Assembly (NCBI GenBank): GCA_017476965.1
Contig: JAFUXX010000322.1
Coordinates: 1 to 6,453, forward strand
Reading direction: 5' to 3'
Length of the DNA stretch: 6,453 nucleotides
Source of the DNA: Kiritimatiellia bacterium
Lineage (GTDB): Bacteria; Verrucomicrobiota; Kiritimatiellia; RFP12; UBA3636
Shown: positions 1-5,746 of the stretch, one piece after another
Numbering within the stretch: position 1 is the first letter of the stretch
Layout: the number at the start of each line of letters is the position of its first letter
The notes under the pieces: model-generated
Seen by the model: only the letters and a program-made list of their open reading frames with translations
What the model was told of the DNA's origin: nothing
The model's database searches: none
Program-made: the position numbers and the translations under genes

Positions 1-348
1 CCCGATCCGATGAAGTCGCTCTCCGACGAGCTCGCCCGCGCCGAGGAGACCGCGGCGAAGACCCTGCTCCGCGCCGAGGAGGCCGAGCGCAAGATCGCCT
101 AGGCCGAGAAGGTCATCGCGCTCTACTCCGCGCAGGCCGCGAAGCTCGGCACGCGCACCGCCGCCCTCGCCGAGTCGCTCGAAAAGGAGCAGGCGCAGCA
201 CGCCGCGCTCGTCGGCAAGATCGTCGCGCCCTCCGCCTCCGCGCCCGCCACCTGGCCGGACGCCGTCCGCAAGCTCGGCGCCGAGGAGGCCGTGAAGCGC
301 TATCCCGACCTCGCCGCCGCCTACCGCCAGGCGAACGCCCGCAAGTAG
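1..348 (+). pseudogene. C-terminal part of a capsid protease/scaffold-like protein, interrupted by an in-frame TAG
   Basis: One reading frame is coding-like from the first base to TAG at 346-348, but has a TAG at 100-102. Before it the product reads MKSLSDELARAEETAAK and continues as charged Ala/Glu/Lys/Arg helix. After it the same style resumes (AEKVIALYSAQAAKLG), then a hinge rich in Ala, Pro and Ser, and a tail reading TWPDAVRKLGAEEAVKRYP followed by DLAAAYRQANARK. Coiled-coil heptads run across the stop. A coiled-coil region just upstream of the capsid gene suits an internal scaffold or a Mu gpI-like protease/scaffold; that role is inferred from position and composition. No ATG lies in frame after the amber codon (only a GTG at 292), so re-initiation of the remainder is unlikely. 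It may be a decayed gene, a base error, or a suppressed stop. The 5' end lies outside the window. Confidence 0.6.
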
Positions 349-403
349 TTTCCCGATCATCCCCACACCCCAAACAACCCCCAACCCCAAAGGAACCGCC
401 AAA

Positions 404-1381
404 ATGGCTCTCCACCTCCCCACCGAGTCCCGTCCCGACCTCGCGGTCGGCATCGAGGCCAACGTCCTCGGCGGCGCCGCGAAGATGATCGCGCCCCGCC
501 TCTTCCCCCGCTTCCGCGTCGCGGAGCGCGGCGGCCAGATCGCCGTCGCCGTTCCCTCGACCGGCACGGGCGTCAAGAACCGCACGCAGGGCAACGCCCT
601 CACGGGCGGCCGCAACACGTCCGCGGACATCACCTACGCCGTCGACAAGTTCGAGGCCCGCACGAAGCTCGACGAGCGCGACGCCAAGGACCACGGCGGC
701 GTCGAACCGGCCGTCGCCGCGGCCGCTCGCGTCTCCGCCTACGCCGCGCTCAAGCTGCACGAGGACGCCGCCGCCGCGCTGCTCTTCTCCGCCACGCGCT
801 ACGCCGCCGCCACCTCCATCGTCGCGGCCACGCCGTTCGACGCCATCGCGCGCGCCGCGCAGGCCGTGAAGCGCTACGGCCGCCCGAAGCTCGTCTGCTC
901 CGAATCGTGGCTCGCCGACTTCGTCAAGATCGAGAACGTCGCCAAGTATCTCCTGGAGCTCTACGGCCACGGCGTCATCGCCGGCGTCGTTGCGGGCCTT
1001 CCGGATGCGCTCAAGGCCGCGGGCGCCGCGTTCGGCGTCACCGAGATCCTCGTCGGCGACGACGACTTCTGGGCCGTCTCCGGCGGCACGGGAGCCTCCG
1101 CCTACGACTACACGGACGCCGCGGCCGTCGTGGCGCTCCGCGACGACGAGATGAATTCCGACGTCGTCTCGACCGTCAAGGCGCTGCCGACCTACGGCTT
1201 CGAGCCCGTCTTCCTCCCCGAGACCGACTCCACGCTCGACTTCCCGTTCGAGATCGAGACGACCTACCTCCCGGACACGAAGGACTCCGCCGTCGACGCG
1301 ACGCTCTACGCCGTGCCGAAGGAGGCCAACGCGGCCGCCGCGAAGCTCGTCAAGCTCCCCGCCGCGAACGCCGGCGGCTAG
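404..1381 (+). CDS. Major capsid protein (probable HK97-fold)
   Basis: This 325-aa protein would form the phage head shell. The start is set by the SD-like AAAGGA at 389-394, ten bases before ATG; the 55-base leader before the gene is C/A-rich and non-coding. The N-terminal region has an LFPRFRV segment, common near the N-arm of capsid proteins. Next comes a polar loop rich in Thr, Gly and Asn that would fit an E-loop (about residues 55-75). A long Ala-rich helix follows (about 100-130, HGGVEPAVAAAARVSAYAAL), like the spine helix of the fold. The C-terminal half alternates beta-like stretches with the acidic GDDDFWAVSGGTG and ends in an Ala-rich tail. Length is ordinary for a capsid protein. 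Its position after a scaffold/protease-like gene and before small connector genes is the strongest argument. Codons are almost all GC-ending and Leu is mostly CTC. I cannot assign a subfamily. Confidence 0.7.
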   Translation: MALHLPTESRPDLAVGIEANVLGGAAKMIAPRLFPRFRVAERGGQIAVAVPSTGTGVKNRTQGNALTGGRNTSADITYAVDKFEARTKLDERDAKDHGGVEPAVAAAARVSAYAALKLHEDAAAALLFSATRYAAATSIVAATPFDAIARAAQAVKRYGRPKLVCSESWLADFVKIENVAKYLLELYGHGVIAGVVAGLPDALKAAGAAFGVTEILVGDDDFWAVSGGTGASAYDYTDAAAVVALRDDEMNSDVVSTVKALPTYGFEPVFLPETDSTLDFPFEIETTYLPDTKDSAVDATLYAVPKEANAAAAKLVKLPAANAGG

Positions 1382-1390
1382 CGCCCCCTC

Positions 1391-1428
1391 GCCGGGCGCA
1401 CGCCTGAACTGAACAGGTAGCGCCCGGC
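1391..1428 (+). repeat. Hairpin 1 of the post-capsid leader
   Basis: GCCGGGCG (1391-1398) is perfectly complementary to CGCCCGGC (1421-1428). An inner CCTG/CAGG pair (1403-1406 with 1414-1417) closes a 7-base loop. No T-run follows, so it is not a canonical intrinsic terminator. It starts ten bases after the capsid stop codon and could stabilise the 3' end of the capsid mRNA or attenuate read-through; both roles are inferred. Confidence 0.55.
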
Positions 1429-1434
1429 ACGGCC

Positions 1435-1490
1435 CCGCCGCGGAGGCTCCCTTACCCGACAGGGCAAGTCTTCCTACCCCTCCGCGGCGG
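1435..1490 (+). repeat. Hairpin 2 of the post-capsid leader (12-bp perfect stem)
   Basis: CCGCCGCGGAGG (1435-1446) pairs perfectly with CCTCCGCGGCGG (1479-1490). The 32-base loop holds a nested stem, CTTACCC (1451-1457) with GGGCAAG (1462-1468), with one A-C mismatch around a GACA tetraloop. All-GC pairing in the outer stem makes it very stable. A pyrimidine-rich stretch follows, but no T-run. Confidence 0.6.
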
Positions 1491-1509
1491 CGGCCGCCCT
1501 TCCTCTCCC

Positions 1510-1535
1510 GGGGGGCGACAGCCTGTCACCCCCCC
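1510..1535 (+). repeat. Hairpin 3 of the post-capsid leader
   Basis: GGGGGG (1510-1515) faces a C-run (1529-1535), with an inner GAC/GTC pair (1517-1519 with 1525-1527) and a C/A mismatch between. It lies 25 bases before the GTG proposed as the next start. With hairpins 1 and 2 it fills most of the 178-base gap between capsid and connector genes, in which I see no coding sequence. Confidence 0.45.
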
Positions 1536-1559
1536 ACCGCATACAGCACAACGCCTCCC

Positions 1560-1919
1560 GTGATCACGATTCCCGCCAGCGCTTTCGCGATGTTCCGGAC
1601 GGAACACGTCGTCATCCACGCCGACCAGGTCGGCGCGGACGGCGTCCGCGAACGCGCTGTGCTAGCGGTTCCGGCTTCGGTGTCGGACGAAGGGGAGCGG
1701 CGCTCGCCCATCGGAGACCTCGTCGACGCGCACCTCGTGACCGTCGAGATCGCCGTTGAGGACTGGACGCAGCCCGTCCCGATCACGAAGGGCTCGTGGA
1801 TCGAGCCGGACCCGAAAGGGCGCTGGCGCAAGCTCGTCGTCCGCGAGGCGGCGATCGTCGGCCAGCTCTACCACCTCACCTGCTCCGCGAAGGAGGGCCC
1901 GGGCAATGGCAAGGCTTGA
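1560..1919 (+). CDS. Small head-tail joining protein (lambda FII-like role)
   Basis: The 119-aa product is mostly beta-prone (for example VVIHADQV, RAVLAVPASV and HLVTVEIAVEDW), then VPITKGSWIEPDPKGRWRKL and VVREAAIVGQLYHLTCSAKE. Small beta-barrel proteins of this length directly after the capsid gene usually attach head to tail, as lambda FII does; that role is inferred from size and gene order. The start is uncertain: GTG at 1560 gives the full frame, ATG at 1590 would give 109 aa, and neither has a clear SD site. The 3' end overlaps the next gene by 14 bases, and the SD of that gene lies inside this one. Translation may depend on folding of the hairpin-rich leader upstream, which is speculative. 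Confidence 0.5.
   Translation: MITIPASAFAMFRTEHVVIHADQVGADGVRERAVLAVPASVSDEGERRSPIGDLVDAHLVTVEIAVEDWTQPVPITKGSWIEPDPKGRWRKLVVREAAIVGQLYHLTCSAKEGPGNGKA
1890..1896 (+). promoter_or_regulatory. Shine-Dalgarno site AAGGAGG for the gp10-like gene
   Basis: A full AAGGAGG lies nine bases before ATG 1906, inside the end of the preceding gene. It fixes 1906 as the start even though the frame stays open further upstream to an ATG at 1756. It also indicates a host whose ribosomes use strong SD sites. Confidence 0.8.
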
Positions 1920-2604
1920 TTCCTTCGCGTCGAACATGCGTTCGCTCGGGTTCAAGGTCGACGTGTCCGACCTGGACCTGCGGAAGGTCTCGCGCTTCCT
2001 GAACGGCGAGATCCGCAAGATCGACCGCGTGAAGAAGACCGCCATCAAGCGCGCCGGCTCCATCGTGAAGCGGCAGCTCCTCGGCGCCGTGAAAGGCACC
2101 GGGACGGGCTACAAGCTCGCCGGACCGCACGCCGCTCGCTCCGAGCTGCACGACCTGCTGCACGGCAGGACGGGCGGCATCGGCGCGCCGTTCGGCATCG
2201 GAGACCCGCGCTCCGTCGAGATCGAGATCCGCGGGACCAACGGCGACACGGCCGTCGTCGGCTGGAAGAAGCCGTACCTCCAGAAACGCATCGAGCGCTT
2301 CCAGTCCGGCTCCGCGGCCGCGCAGTTCTTCGGGATGTTCTTCGACGACGGCTCGTACCGCTCGAATCTCTACCGGCGAGCGCACGGCAGGAATCCGGAC
2401 CTTTCCGACGACTACAAGCTCCCGCGCAGCTACTCGCAGCCGGACCGCCCCGTCGTCGACCCGATCCAGGACAACGCCCGCGACATGCTCGCCGGATGGA
2501 TCGAGGGCAACGTCCGCGCCCTCGTCGAGAAGGGCCGCGCCGGCGACCTCGCCGCCGCCGCGATGGGACAGTTCCTCAAGGGCAAGGAGGACGACTTCCG
2601 ATGA
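1906..2604 (+). CDS. HK97 gp10-like neck/tail completion protein
   Basis: With the SD-supported start the product is 232 aa, reading MARLDSFASNMRSLGFKVDV at the N-terminus. A basic helical region follows (about residues 35-65: IRKIDRVKKTAIKRAGSIVK), typical of HK97 gp10-like and Mu gpG-like tail completion proteins, in which an early Lys/Arg-rich helix precedes a beta region. A Gly-rich stretch (GRTGGIGAPFGIGDP) and beta strands (VEIEIRG, TAVVGW) come next. Near the C-terminus RPVVDPIQDNARDMLAGWIE recalls the Arg-Pro-containing tail segment of that family. Such proteins sit at the head-tail interface or help complete the tail. The gene overlaps the previous one by 14 bases and the next by ATGA, so the three are probably translationally coupled. 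The family call is from remembered pattern, not alignment. Confidence 0.55.
   Translation: MARLDSFASNMRSLGFKVDVSDLDLRKVSRFLNGEIRKIDRVKKTAIKRAGSIVKRQLLGAVKGTGTGYKLAGPHAARSELHDLLHGRTGGIGAPFGIGDPRSVEIEIRGTNGDTAVVGWKKPYLQKRIERFQSGSAAAQFFGMFFDDGSYRSNLYRRAHGRNPDLSDDYKLPRSYSQPDRPVVDPIQDNARDMLAGWIEGNVRALVEKGRAGDLAAAAMGQFLKGKEDDFR
2584..2590 (+). promoter_or_regulatory. Shine-Dalgarno site AAGGAGG for the tail-terminator-like gene
   Basis: A second full AAGGAGG lies ten bases before ATG 2601, inside the end of the gp10-like gene. It selects 2601 over an in-frame ATG at 2496 that would overlap the upstream gene by over 100 bases. Confidence 0.75.
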
Positions 2605-3134
2605 GAACGCCCTGGGACATCGCGCGCCTCGCCGCCTCCGCCCTCGCGGCATCGCCCGGACTCCAGGGCTTCTGCGCCGAGCGGTTCGGCCAGGCTCTCG
2701 CCGTCTATCTCGGCGGAGCCGGAACGGACTTCGAGAATCTTCCTCGGCCGTTCGCCGTCATCAGCCTCGCGGGCGCGACGGACGGCGCCAAGGCGGCCGA
2801 CACCGTCGATCTCTCCGTCGCCGTCGGCATCGACTCCGGCATCGACCCGGAGTCCGGTACCGACGCCGACCTCTCCAAGCCGTTTCCGCTGCCGGACGGC
2901 GTCCGGCTCGTCGGACGCGGACCGGACATCGTCCTGCTCGCCGGTCTTGCGGCGGACGAGGCCGGAGACGCACTGCCGGACTGCGTCGTCGAGAAGCGCT
3001 CCTTCCGGTATCTGGCCGGGACAACGCCCCTCGAGGCCGCCGTCGTCGTCCTCACCATCGCGCCCGGCATCGGCTTCTGGAACGGCGACGACGCCTCGCT
3101 CCATTTCCACCACCACCCACAACAGGAGACATAG
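2601..3134 (+). CDS. Tail terminator / minor tail protein (gpU-like role)
   Basis: The 177-aa product starts MRTPWDIARLAASALAASPG: an N-terminal helical region, then RFGQALAVYLGGAG and NLPRPFAVISLAG. The remainder is beta-rich (TVDLSVAVGIDSG, EAAVVVLTIAPGIGFW) and ends in a His/Gln-rich tail. An N-terminal helix, then a Pro-flanked beta strand and a strand carrying alternating hydrophobics, is common in proteins that cap the tail tube at the head end. Position after the gp10-like gene and before the tube supports it. The start overlaps the previous stop as ATGA and the next gene starts three bases after the stop. I recognise no diagnostic motif, so a different neck protein is possible. Confidence 0.5.
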   Translation: MRTPWDIARLAASALAASPGLQGFCAERFGQALAVYLGGAGTDFENLPRPFAVISLAGATDGAKAADTVDLSVAVGIDSGIDPESGTDADLSKPFPLPDGVRLVGRGPDIVLLAGLAADEAGDALPDCVVEKRSFRYLAGTTPLEAAVVVLTIAPGIGFWNGDDASLHFHHHPQQET

Positions 3135-3137
3135 CCA

Positions 3138-3422
3138 ATGTCCGCCACAACCAACGACACCACCACCGTCGACAACGCCAGCAAGGTCGTCACGACCGAC
3201 ACGCACGGCACGACGGCCGACATCGAGCACGGCGCAATCAGCACCACCGTCGCCAAGGACACCTCCGCCGCGACCCTCACGCTCAACACCTCCGACCGCA
3301 CCGCGTCCGTCATCACCGACGCCTCGACCGGCGCGGAGCTCACCGAGTTCTGCGAGGACATGATCGCGCACTGGACGGCCGTCAAGACCGCCATCGCCGC
3401 CCTCGCCTGGAATCCCGCCTAA
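3138..3422 (+). CDS. Threonine-rich 94-aa phage protein of unknown function
   Basis: The start is supported by an AGGAG at 3124-3128, ten bases before ATG. The first two thirds are polar and rich in Thr, Ser, Ala and Asp (MSATTNDTTTVDNASKVVTT and similar), with only short beta-prone stretches (AATLTLNTSD, TASVITDAS). The last third is different: ELTEFCEDMIAHWTAVKTAI forms a good amphipathic helix with two Trp in the C-terminal 20 residues. There is no signal peptide or membrane segment. It lies between the tail-terminator-like and tube-like genes, where siphophages usually have no extra gene, so it could be a decoration, tail or assembly factor. I do not recognise a family. It ends in TAA and the next gene follows after 23 bases. 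Confidence 0.65.
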   Translation: MSATTNDTTTVDNASKVVTTDTHGTTADIEHGAISTTVAKDTSAATLTLNTSDRTASVITDASTGAELTEFCEDMIAHWTAVKTAIAALAWNPA

Positions 3423-3445
3423 CCTCGCAACAGGAACCCACCGCC

Positions 3446-3808
3446 ATGCCCTCCTACAAGCACCTCGGCAAAGCCGCCACGCAGCTCCCCGTCGTCTGGG
3501 GCGTCGGAACCGACTTCCAGAACTACGGCATCCTCCAGCGCCTGACGAGCACGAACAACGGCACCTTCGCCGACCTCAAGGACGAGAACGGCCAGGTCGT
3601 CGCCCGCACGCTCTACGATTCCAACGAGCAGCTCCAGGCCGAGATCGTCGCCAAGCGCACCGCCTACCAGAACCCGCCCAAGCAGGGCGACATCATCACG
3701 ATCGCCGGGACGAAGTACATCTGCGAGGGCTCCGTCACGACGGCCGAGAACGAGAACTACGCCCAGTTCTCGCTCACGGTCACCGCCTACCAGGGCGTCG
3801 AGCTCTAG
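3446..3808 (+). CDS. Probable major tail (tube) protein, small
   Basis: The 120-aa product begins MPSYKHLGKAATQLPVVWGV and has an SD-like AGGAA at 3432-3436. It has little helix except one segment around residues 56-72 (YDSNEQLQAEIVAKRTAY). Beta-type stretches surround it: GDIITIAGTKYICEGSVTTA and YAQFSLTVTAYQGVEL. One helix beside a beta sandwich matches tail-tube folds in broad outline, and its place directly before the chaperone gene is where the tube gene normally lies. At 120 residues it is shorter than most tube proteins. A head-tail or baseplate beta-barrel protein is the main alternative. Codons are GC-rich like the capsid gene and the product is well packed with aromatic residues, so I am confident it is a real gene. 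Confidence 0.5.
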   Translation: MPSYKHLGKAATQLPVVWGVGTDFQNYGILQRLTSTNNGTFADLKDENGQVVARTLYDSNEQLQAEIVAKRTAYQNPPKQGDIITIAGTKYICEGSVTTAENENYAQFSLTVTAYQGVEL

Positions 3809-3814
3809 CCGCCG

Positions 3815-4333
3815 ATGAACGCCGCTCTCCCGACCTGCGCCGCCGCCGCGCTCTCCGCCGGCGTCCCCGTCCCGCTCAAGCGAGGCGGGAACCTCTTCCT
3901 GCGCCCCTTCACCCTGCGTCGCATCCTCGCCCTGCACAGCGTCGAAAGCCCGCTCTTCTACCCGGAGAGCCGCTACGGCGCCGGGCTCGGCTGGGCTGCG
4001 ACGCTGCTCATCCTCGCCGCCGAGGACGATGCGGCCGTCTCCCTGCGCCTCGCGCGGGACGGTGCCGCCGACTTCGTGGCGGGCGCGCTCGAATGGGCGG
4101 AGGGGGAGGGGCTGGCCGAAGAGGACGTTGCCGCGGGCATGCGGGCCGTCGCTGCCGAATGGATCCGCATCCGCGACCTCGACCGTCCGGAGAAGCACGC
4201 CGGGCGGGAGGTCACGGCCGCGGGGGAATCCTCGAGGCCGGGGACGGCTACGTCGCCGAACTCCTCGGCCACTGCATCGGCGCCTGGCACTGGGACCCCG
4301 ATACAGCCCTCGACGCCCCACTCGGGATCGTGA
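3815..4333 (+). CDS. Tail assembly chaperone, zero-frame product (lambda G-like role)
   Basis: The 172-aa zero-frame product opens six bases after the tube stop. It has no clear SD, so it may depend on coupling to the tube gene. Residues 1 to about 140 look like a folded protein: VPLKRGGNLFLRPFTLRRIL, then SRYGAGLGWAATLLILAAED, then acidic helices ending near EWIRIRDLDRPEKHAGREV. The last 35 residues or so become a low-complexity Ser/Thr/Pro/Gly run (SSRPGTATSPNSSATASAPG), which looks like out-of-frame translation. In siphophages this slot holds a chaperone pair made by -1 ribosomal frameshifting that coats the tape measure during tail assembly. The change of coding character near position 4225 fits this. 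The exact family is not recognised. Confidence 0.55.
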   Translation: MNAALPTCAAAALSAGVPVPLKRGGNLFLRPFTLRRILALHSVESPLFYPESRYGAGLGWAATLLILAAEDDAAVSLRLARDGAADFVAGALEWAEGEGLAEEDVAAGMRAVAAEWIRIRDLDRPEKHAGREVTAAGESSRPGTATSPNSSATASAPGTGTPIQPSTPHSGS

Positions 4334-4617
4334 TCCTCGGCATCCGCGCCGAGCGCCGCGAGGCGGACGGCTGCAAAGGCTTCGGCTGGGTCCAGCTGGA
4401 CGAGTTTTCAAGACAGAAAGAAGAAGCAGAAAACAACGCCCAGGGCAATCACGAACGCCAGAACGGCATTGAAGGCAGAAACAAGCCCGTCAATCCGAGC
4501 ACCATCACGGAACGAGTCCCGTGCGGCAAAAGCGAACGCGATCCCGACGAACAGAGGGCCAGGAGTCACAAGGGAAAGAATCGCGATCTTTGGAAGAACA
4601 CCGGACATGGCTTCTGA
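3815..4617 (+). CDS. Tail assembly chaperone, -1 frameshift fusion product (lambda GT-like role)
   Basis: A -1 shift at the G-run 4222-4226 joins the zero frame (ending TAAG) to the frame reading GILEAGDGYVAELLGHCIGA, then WHWDPDTALDAPLGIVILGI and RAERREADGCKGFGWVQLDE. This segment keeps the GC-ending codons of the upstream gene and has a helix - Trp/Asp/Pro - helix layout like T-domain partners of tail chaperones. No ATG, GTG or TTG in that frame lies close enough to start it separately, so a frameshift (programmed, or a mutation) is the simplest reading. Read straight through, the fusion is about 267 aa. From about position 4402 the frame becomes extremely polar and loses codon bias, so the functional end may lie earlier, or DNA may have been inserted there. 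Confidence 0.5.
4222..4228 (+). promoter_or_regulatory. Candidate -1 frameshift site, G-GGG-GAA
   Basis: In the zero frame the codons are GCG GGG GAA. Slipping back one base reads GGG then GGA ATC CTC. The P-site pairing is fully kept on the G-run; the A-site pairing is imperfect, so it is weaker than the classic GGGAAAG type. The palindrome CCTCGAGG (4230-4237) and GC-rich sequence just downstream could form a stimulating structure. Confidence 0.4.
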
Positions 4618-4651
4618 TTTTCTGGAATTCAATCGAAAAGTCAACTGAAAA
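4402..4651. other. Low-GC island inside the phage operon
   Basis: GC content falls from about 77% (4201-4260) to 57% (4441-4500), 47% (4561-4620) and 45% (4621-4680), then rises again within the tape measure gene. The + strand becomes A/G-rich and the third codon positions of the chaperone frame lose their GC preference right after the WVQLDE segment. It marks a mosaic boundary or inserted DNA between the chaperone and tape measure modules. Confidence 0.6.
4408..4608 (-). CDS. Candidate 66-aa two-helix membrane protein (holin-like or moron), opposite strand
   Basis: On the - strand an ATG at 4608-4606 opens a 66-aa frame ending TGA at 4408. It reads MSGVLPKIAILSLVTPGPLF, then VGIAFAFAARDSFRDGARID, then GLVSAFNAVLAFVIALGVVF and CFFFLS. 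Two hydrophobic segments (about residues 5-29 and 41-64) flank a short charged loop, the layout of a small holin or other two-pass membrane protein. A purine stretch (AGAAG) lies two bases before the ATG, too close for an ideal SD. A TTGACT and an AAAATC separated by 17 bases lie just upstream, but would leave almost no leader. The frame is exactly antiparallel to the polar + strand reading, so a hydrophobic artefact of an A-rich + strand is the main alternative. The frame also stays open upstream to 4716 inside the tape measure gene. Confidence 0.35.
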   Translation of the reverse strand: MSGVLPKIAILSLVTPGPLFVGIAFAFAARDSFRDGARIDGLVSAFNAVLAFVIALGVVFCFFFLS

Positions 4652-5746
4652 ATGGCAGACACGGCGAAAGTCACGCTTGCGCTCGACATTGACCGGGGCG
4701 AGTTTACGAAAGGCATCAGCGACGTTCAGCGCCAGCTGCAAGGGCTGGCGAAGCAACCGTTGTCGTTCCGTGAGCGCCTCGCAGGACTTGGAACCGGCCA
4801 GCGCGTCGGCATTGGCGGGGGGATTGCCGTCGGCGCAATCGACTTTCTTTCGTCCGGCCTGCGTCTCGCCGGCGTTTCCGACGAATGGACAAAGTCCCTT
4901 TCCGGCGCGGCCACGAGTGCCAAGCAGTTCGGGACGATGCTCGCACCGCTCGGCCCCCTCGCGGCCGGCGCCGGCACGGCGATCGGCGCGGCGGTCGGTG
5001 CGCTCAAAGGCTACACGGACGCCCATGTCGAGGCGCAGAAGCGGCTCCGCGAGATCCGGCAGTCGTTTGTCGATGCCTCGGCAAGCGAGGCCATCGCGGC
5101 CAGACGCGCAACGACGGACGAGGAAAAGGCGGAACGCCAGCACGCCGCGCGCGAGCAGATGGCGGATCTTCGGATCAAGCTCGAACGCGGTGCGACAATC
5201 TCCGACCGCGACGTCATGTCCGCGGCGATGTGGGATCGCGACCTCGCCTCGAAGCTCCTGGATCTGCGAAAGGCCCAGGGCGGCAAGGCCGCGGTCGAAG
5301 CGATGTCGCCGCTCGCAAACGCCCTCTGGGCATTGAACGACCTCGGCTCGTTCGACGCGCTCGCGGCAAAAGCCGAGGAAGAGCGGGCGGCTGGACGCTA
5401 TGGAAAGAAGGCCGTCTACACGAATCTCAACGCCTCCGTCCAGAGCCTTGGTCCGGAACTGCTCGCCGCGCTGCAACGCGGATCAGGCTTCAGCGAGGAG
5501 CTTGACGCTCTCTATGCGCAACTCCACGCGCCAAAGGGCGAAGAGGCCGCGGAAGCGGCCGCGGCTCTCAAGCTTCACGTTCCGGGCCGCTCCGGCTCTC
5601 TCCGCACGCCGCAGGCCGACGCGCTCTCCGCCGCCGGCCTCGGCTACACCGGCAATCCGATGCAGGAGACCGAGAGCCTCCTTCGCGAAATCTCCGCCAA
5701 CACGCGCCGCATGACCAAGGGCGCCATCCCCACCGTCGCCGCATGA
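4652..5746 (+). CDS. Phage tail tape measure protein, short
   Basis: The 364-aa product starts MADTAKVTLALDIDRGEFTK followed by GISDVQRQLQGLAK, the pattern at the start of many tape measure proteins (a beta strand, an acidic residue, then helix). Gly/Ala-rich hydrophobic stretches follow (about residues 50-70 and 94-124, the latter including GPLAAGAGTAIGAAVGALKG), as in the membrane-active part of tape measures. A long charged helix comes next (AHVEAQKRLREIRQSF to about residue 180). The C-terminus has MQETESLLREISANTRRM, resembling the usual repeat-like end of the family. It sets tail length and occupies the tail lumen; it lies after the chaperone, as expected. At 364 aa it is short: fully helical it would span roughly 55 nm. 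There is no SD, only GAAAA before the ATG. Codons are more mixed in its first third. It ends ATGA-overlapped with the next frame. Confidence 0.7.
   Translation: MADTAKVTLALDIDRGEFTKGISDVQRQLQGLAKQPLSFRERLAGLGTGQRVGIGGGIAVGAIDFLSSGLRLAGVSDEWTKSLSGAATSAKQFGTMLAPLGPLAAGAGTAIGAAVGALKGYTDAHVEAQKRLREIRQSFVDASASEAIAARRATTDEEKAERQHAAREQMADLRIKLERGATISDRDVMSAAMWDRDLASKLLDLRKAQGGKAAVEAMSPLANALWALNDLGSFDALAAKAEEERAAGRYGKKAVYTNLNASVQSLGPELLAALQRGSGFSEELDALYAQLHAPKGEEAAEAAAALKLHVPGRSGSLRTPQADALSAAGLGYTGNPMQETESLLREISANTRRMTKGAIPTVAA

Noticed and set aside
1..348. Genome-wide TAG recoding in the phage
   Set aside because: The capsid, tail-terminator and tube genes end in TAG exactly where the next gene begins, so TAG functions as a stop in this operon.
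113..970. Long open frame on the - strand opposite the capsid gene
   Set aside because: Its product is an Arg/Gly/Val/Asp-rich low-complexity sequence, the usual mirror of GC-rich coding DNA; the + strand capsid frame has an SD site and a credible fold. The - strand frames at 1876-2652, 2430-3371, 3419-4411, 4505-5476 and 5644-6171 fail in the same way.
1756..1905. Upstream extension of the gp10-like gene to ATG 1756
   Set aside because: The added residues are Arg/Ser-rich shadow sequence of the preceding gene, while a full AAGGAGG lies nine bases before ATG 1906.
4612..4645. Promoter (TTGACT - 17 bases - AAAATC) for the - strand membrane protein
   Set aside because: The -10 match is poor and the start codon would follow almost immediately, leaving no room for a leader or ribosome binding site; not listed as a feature.
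4907..5505. Overlapping + strand frames inside the tape measure gene (including 4885-5505 and 4521-5336)
   Set aside because: They are Arg/Ser/Pro-rich with no sensible starts, typical out-of-frame translation of GC-rich coding sequence.
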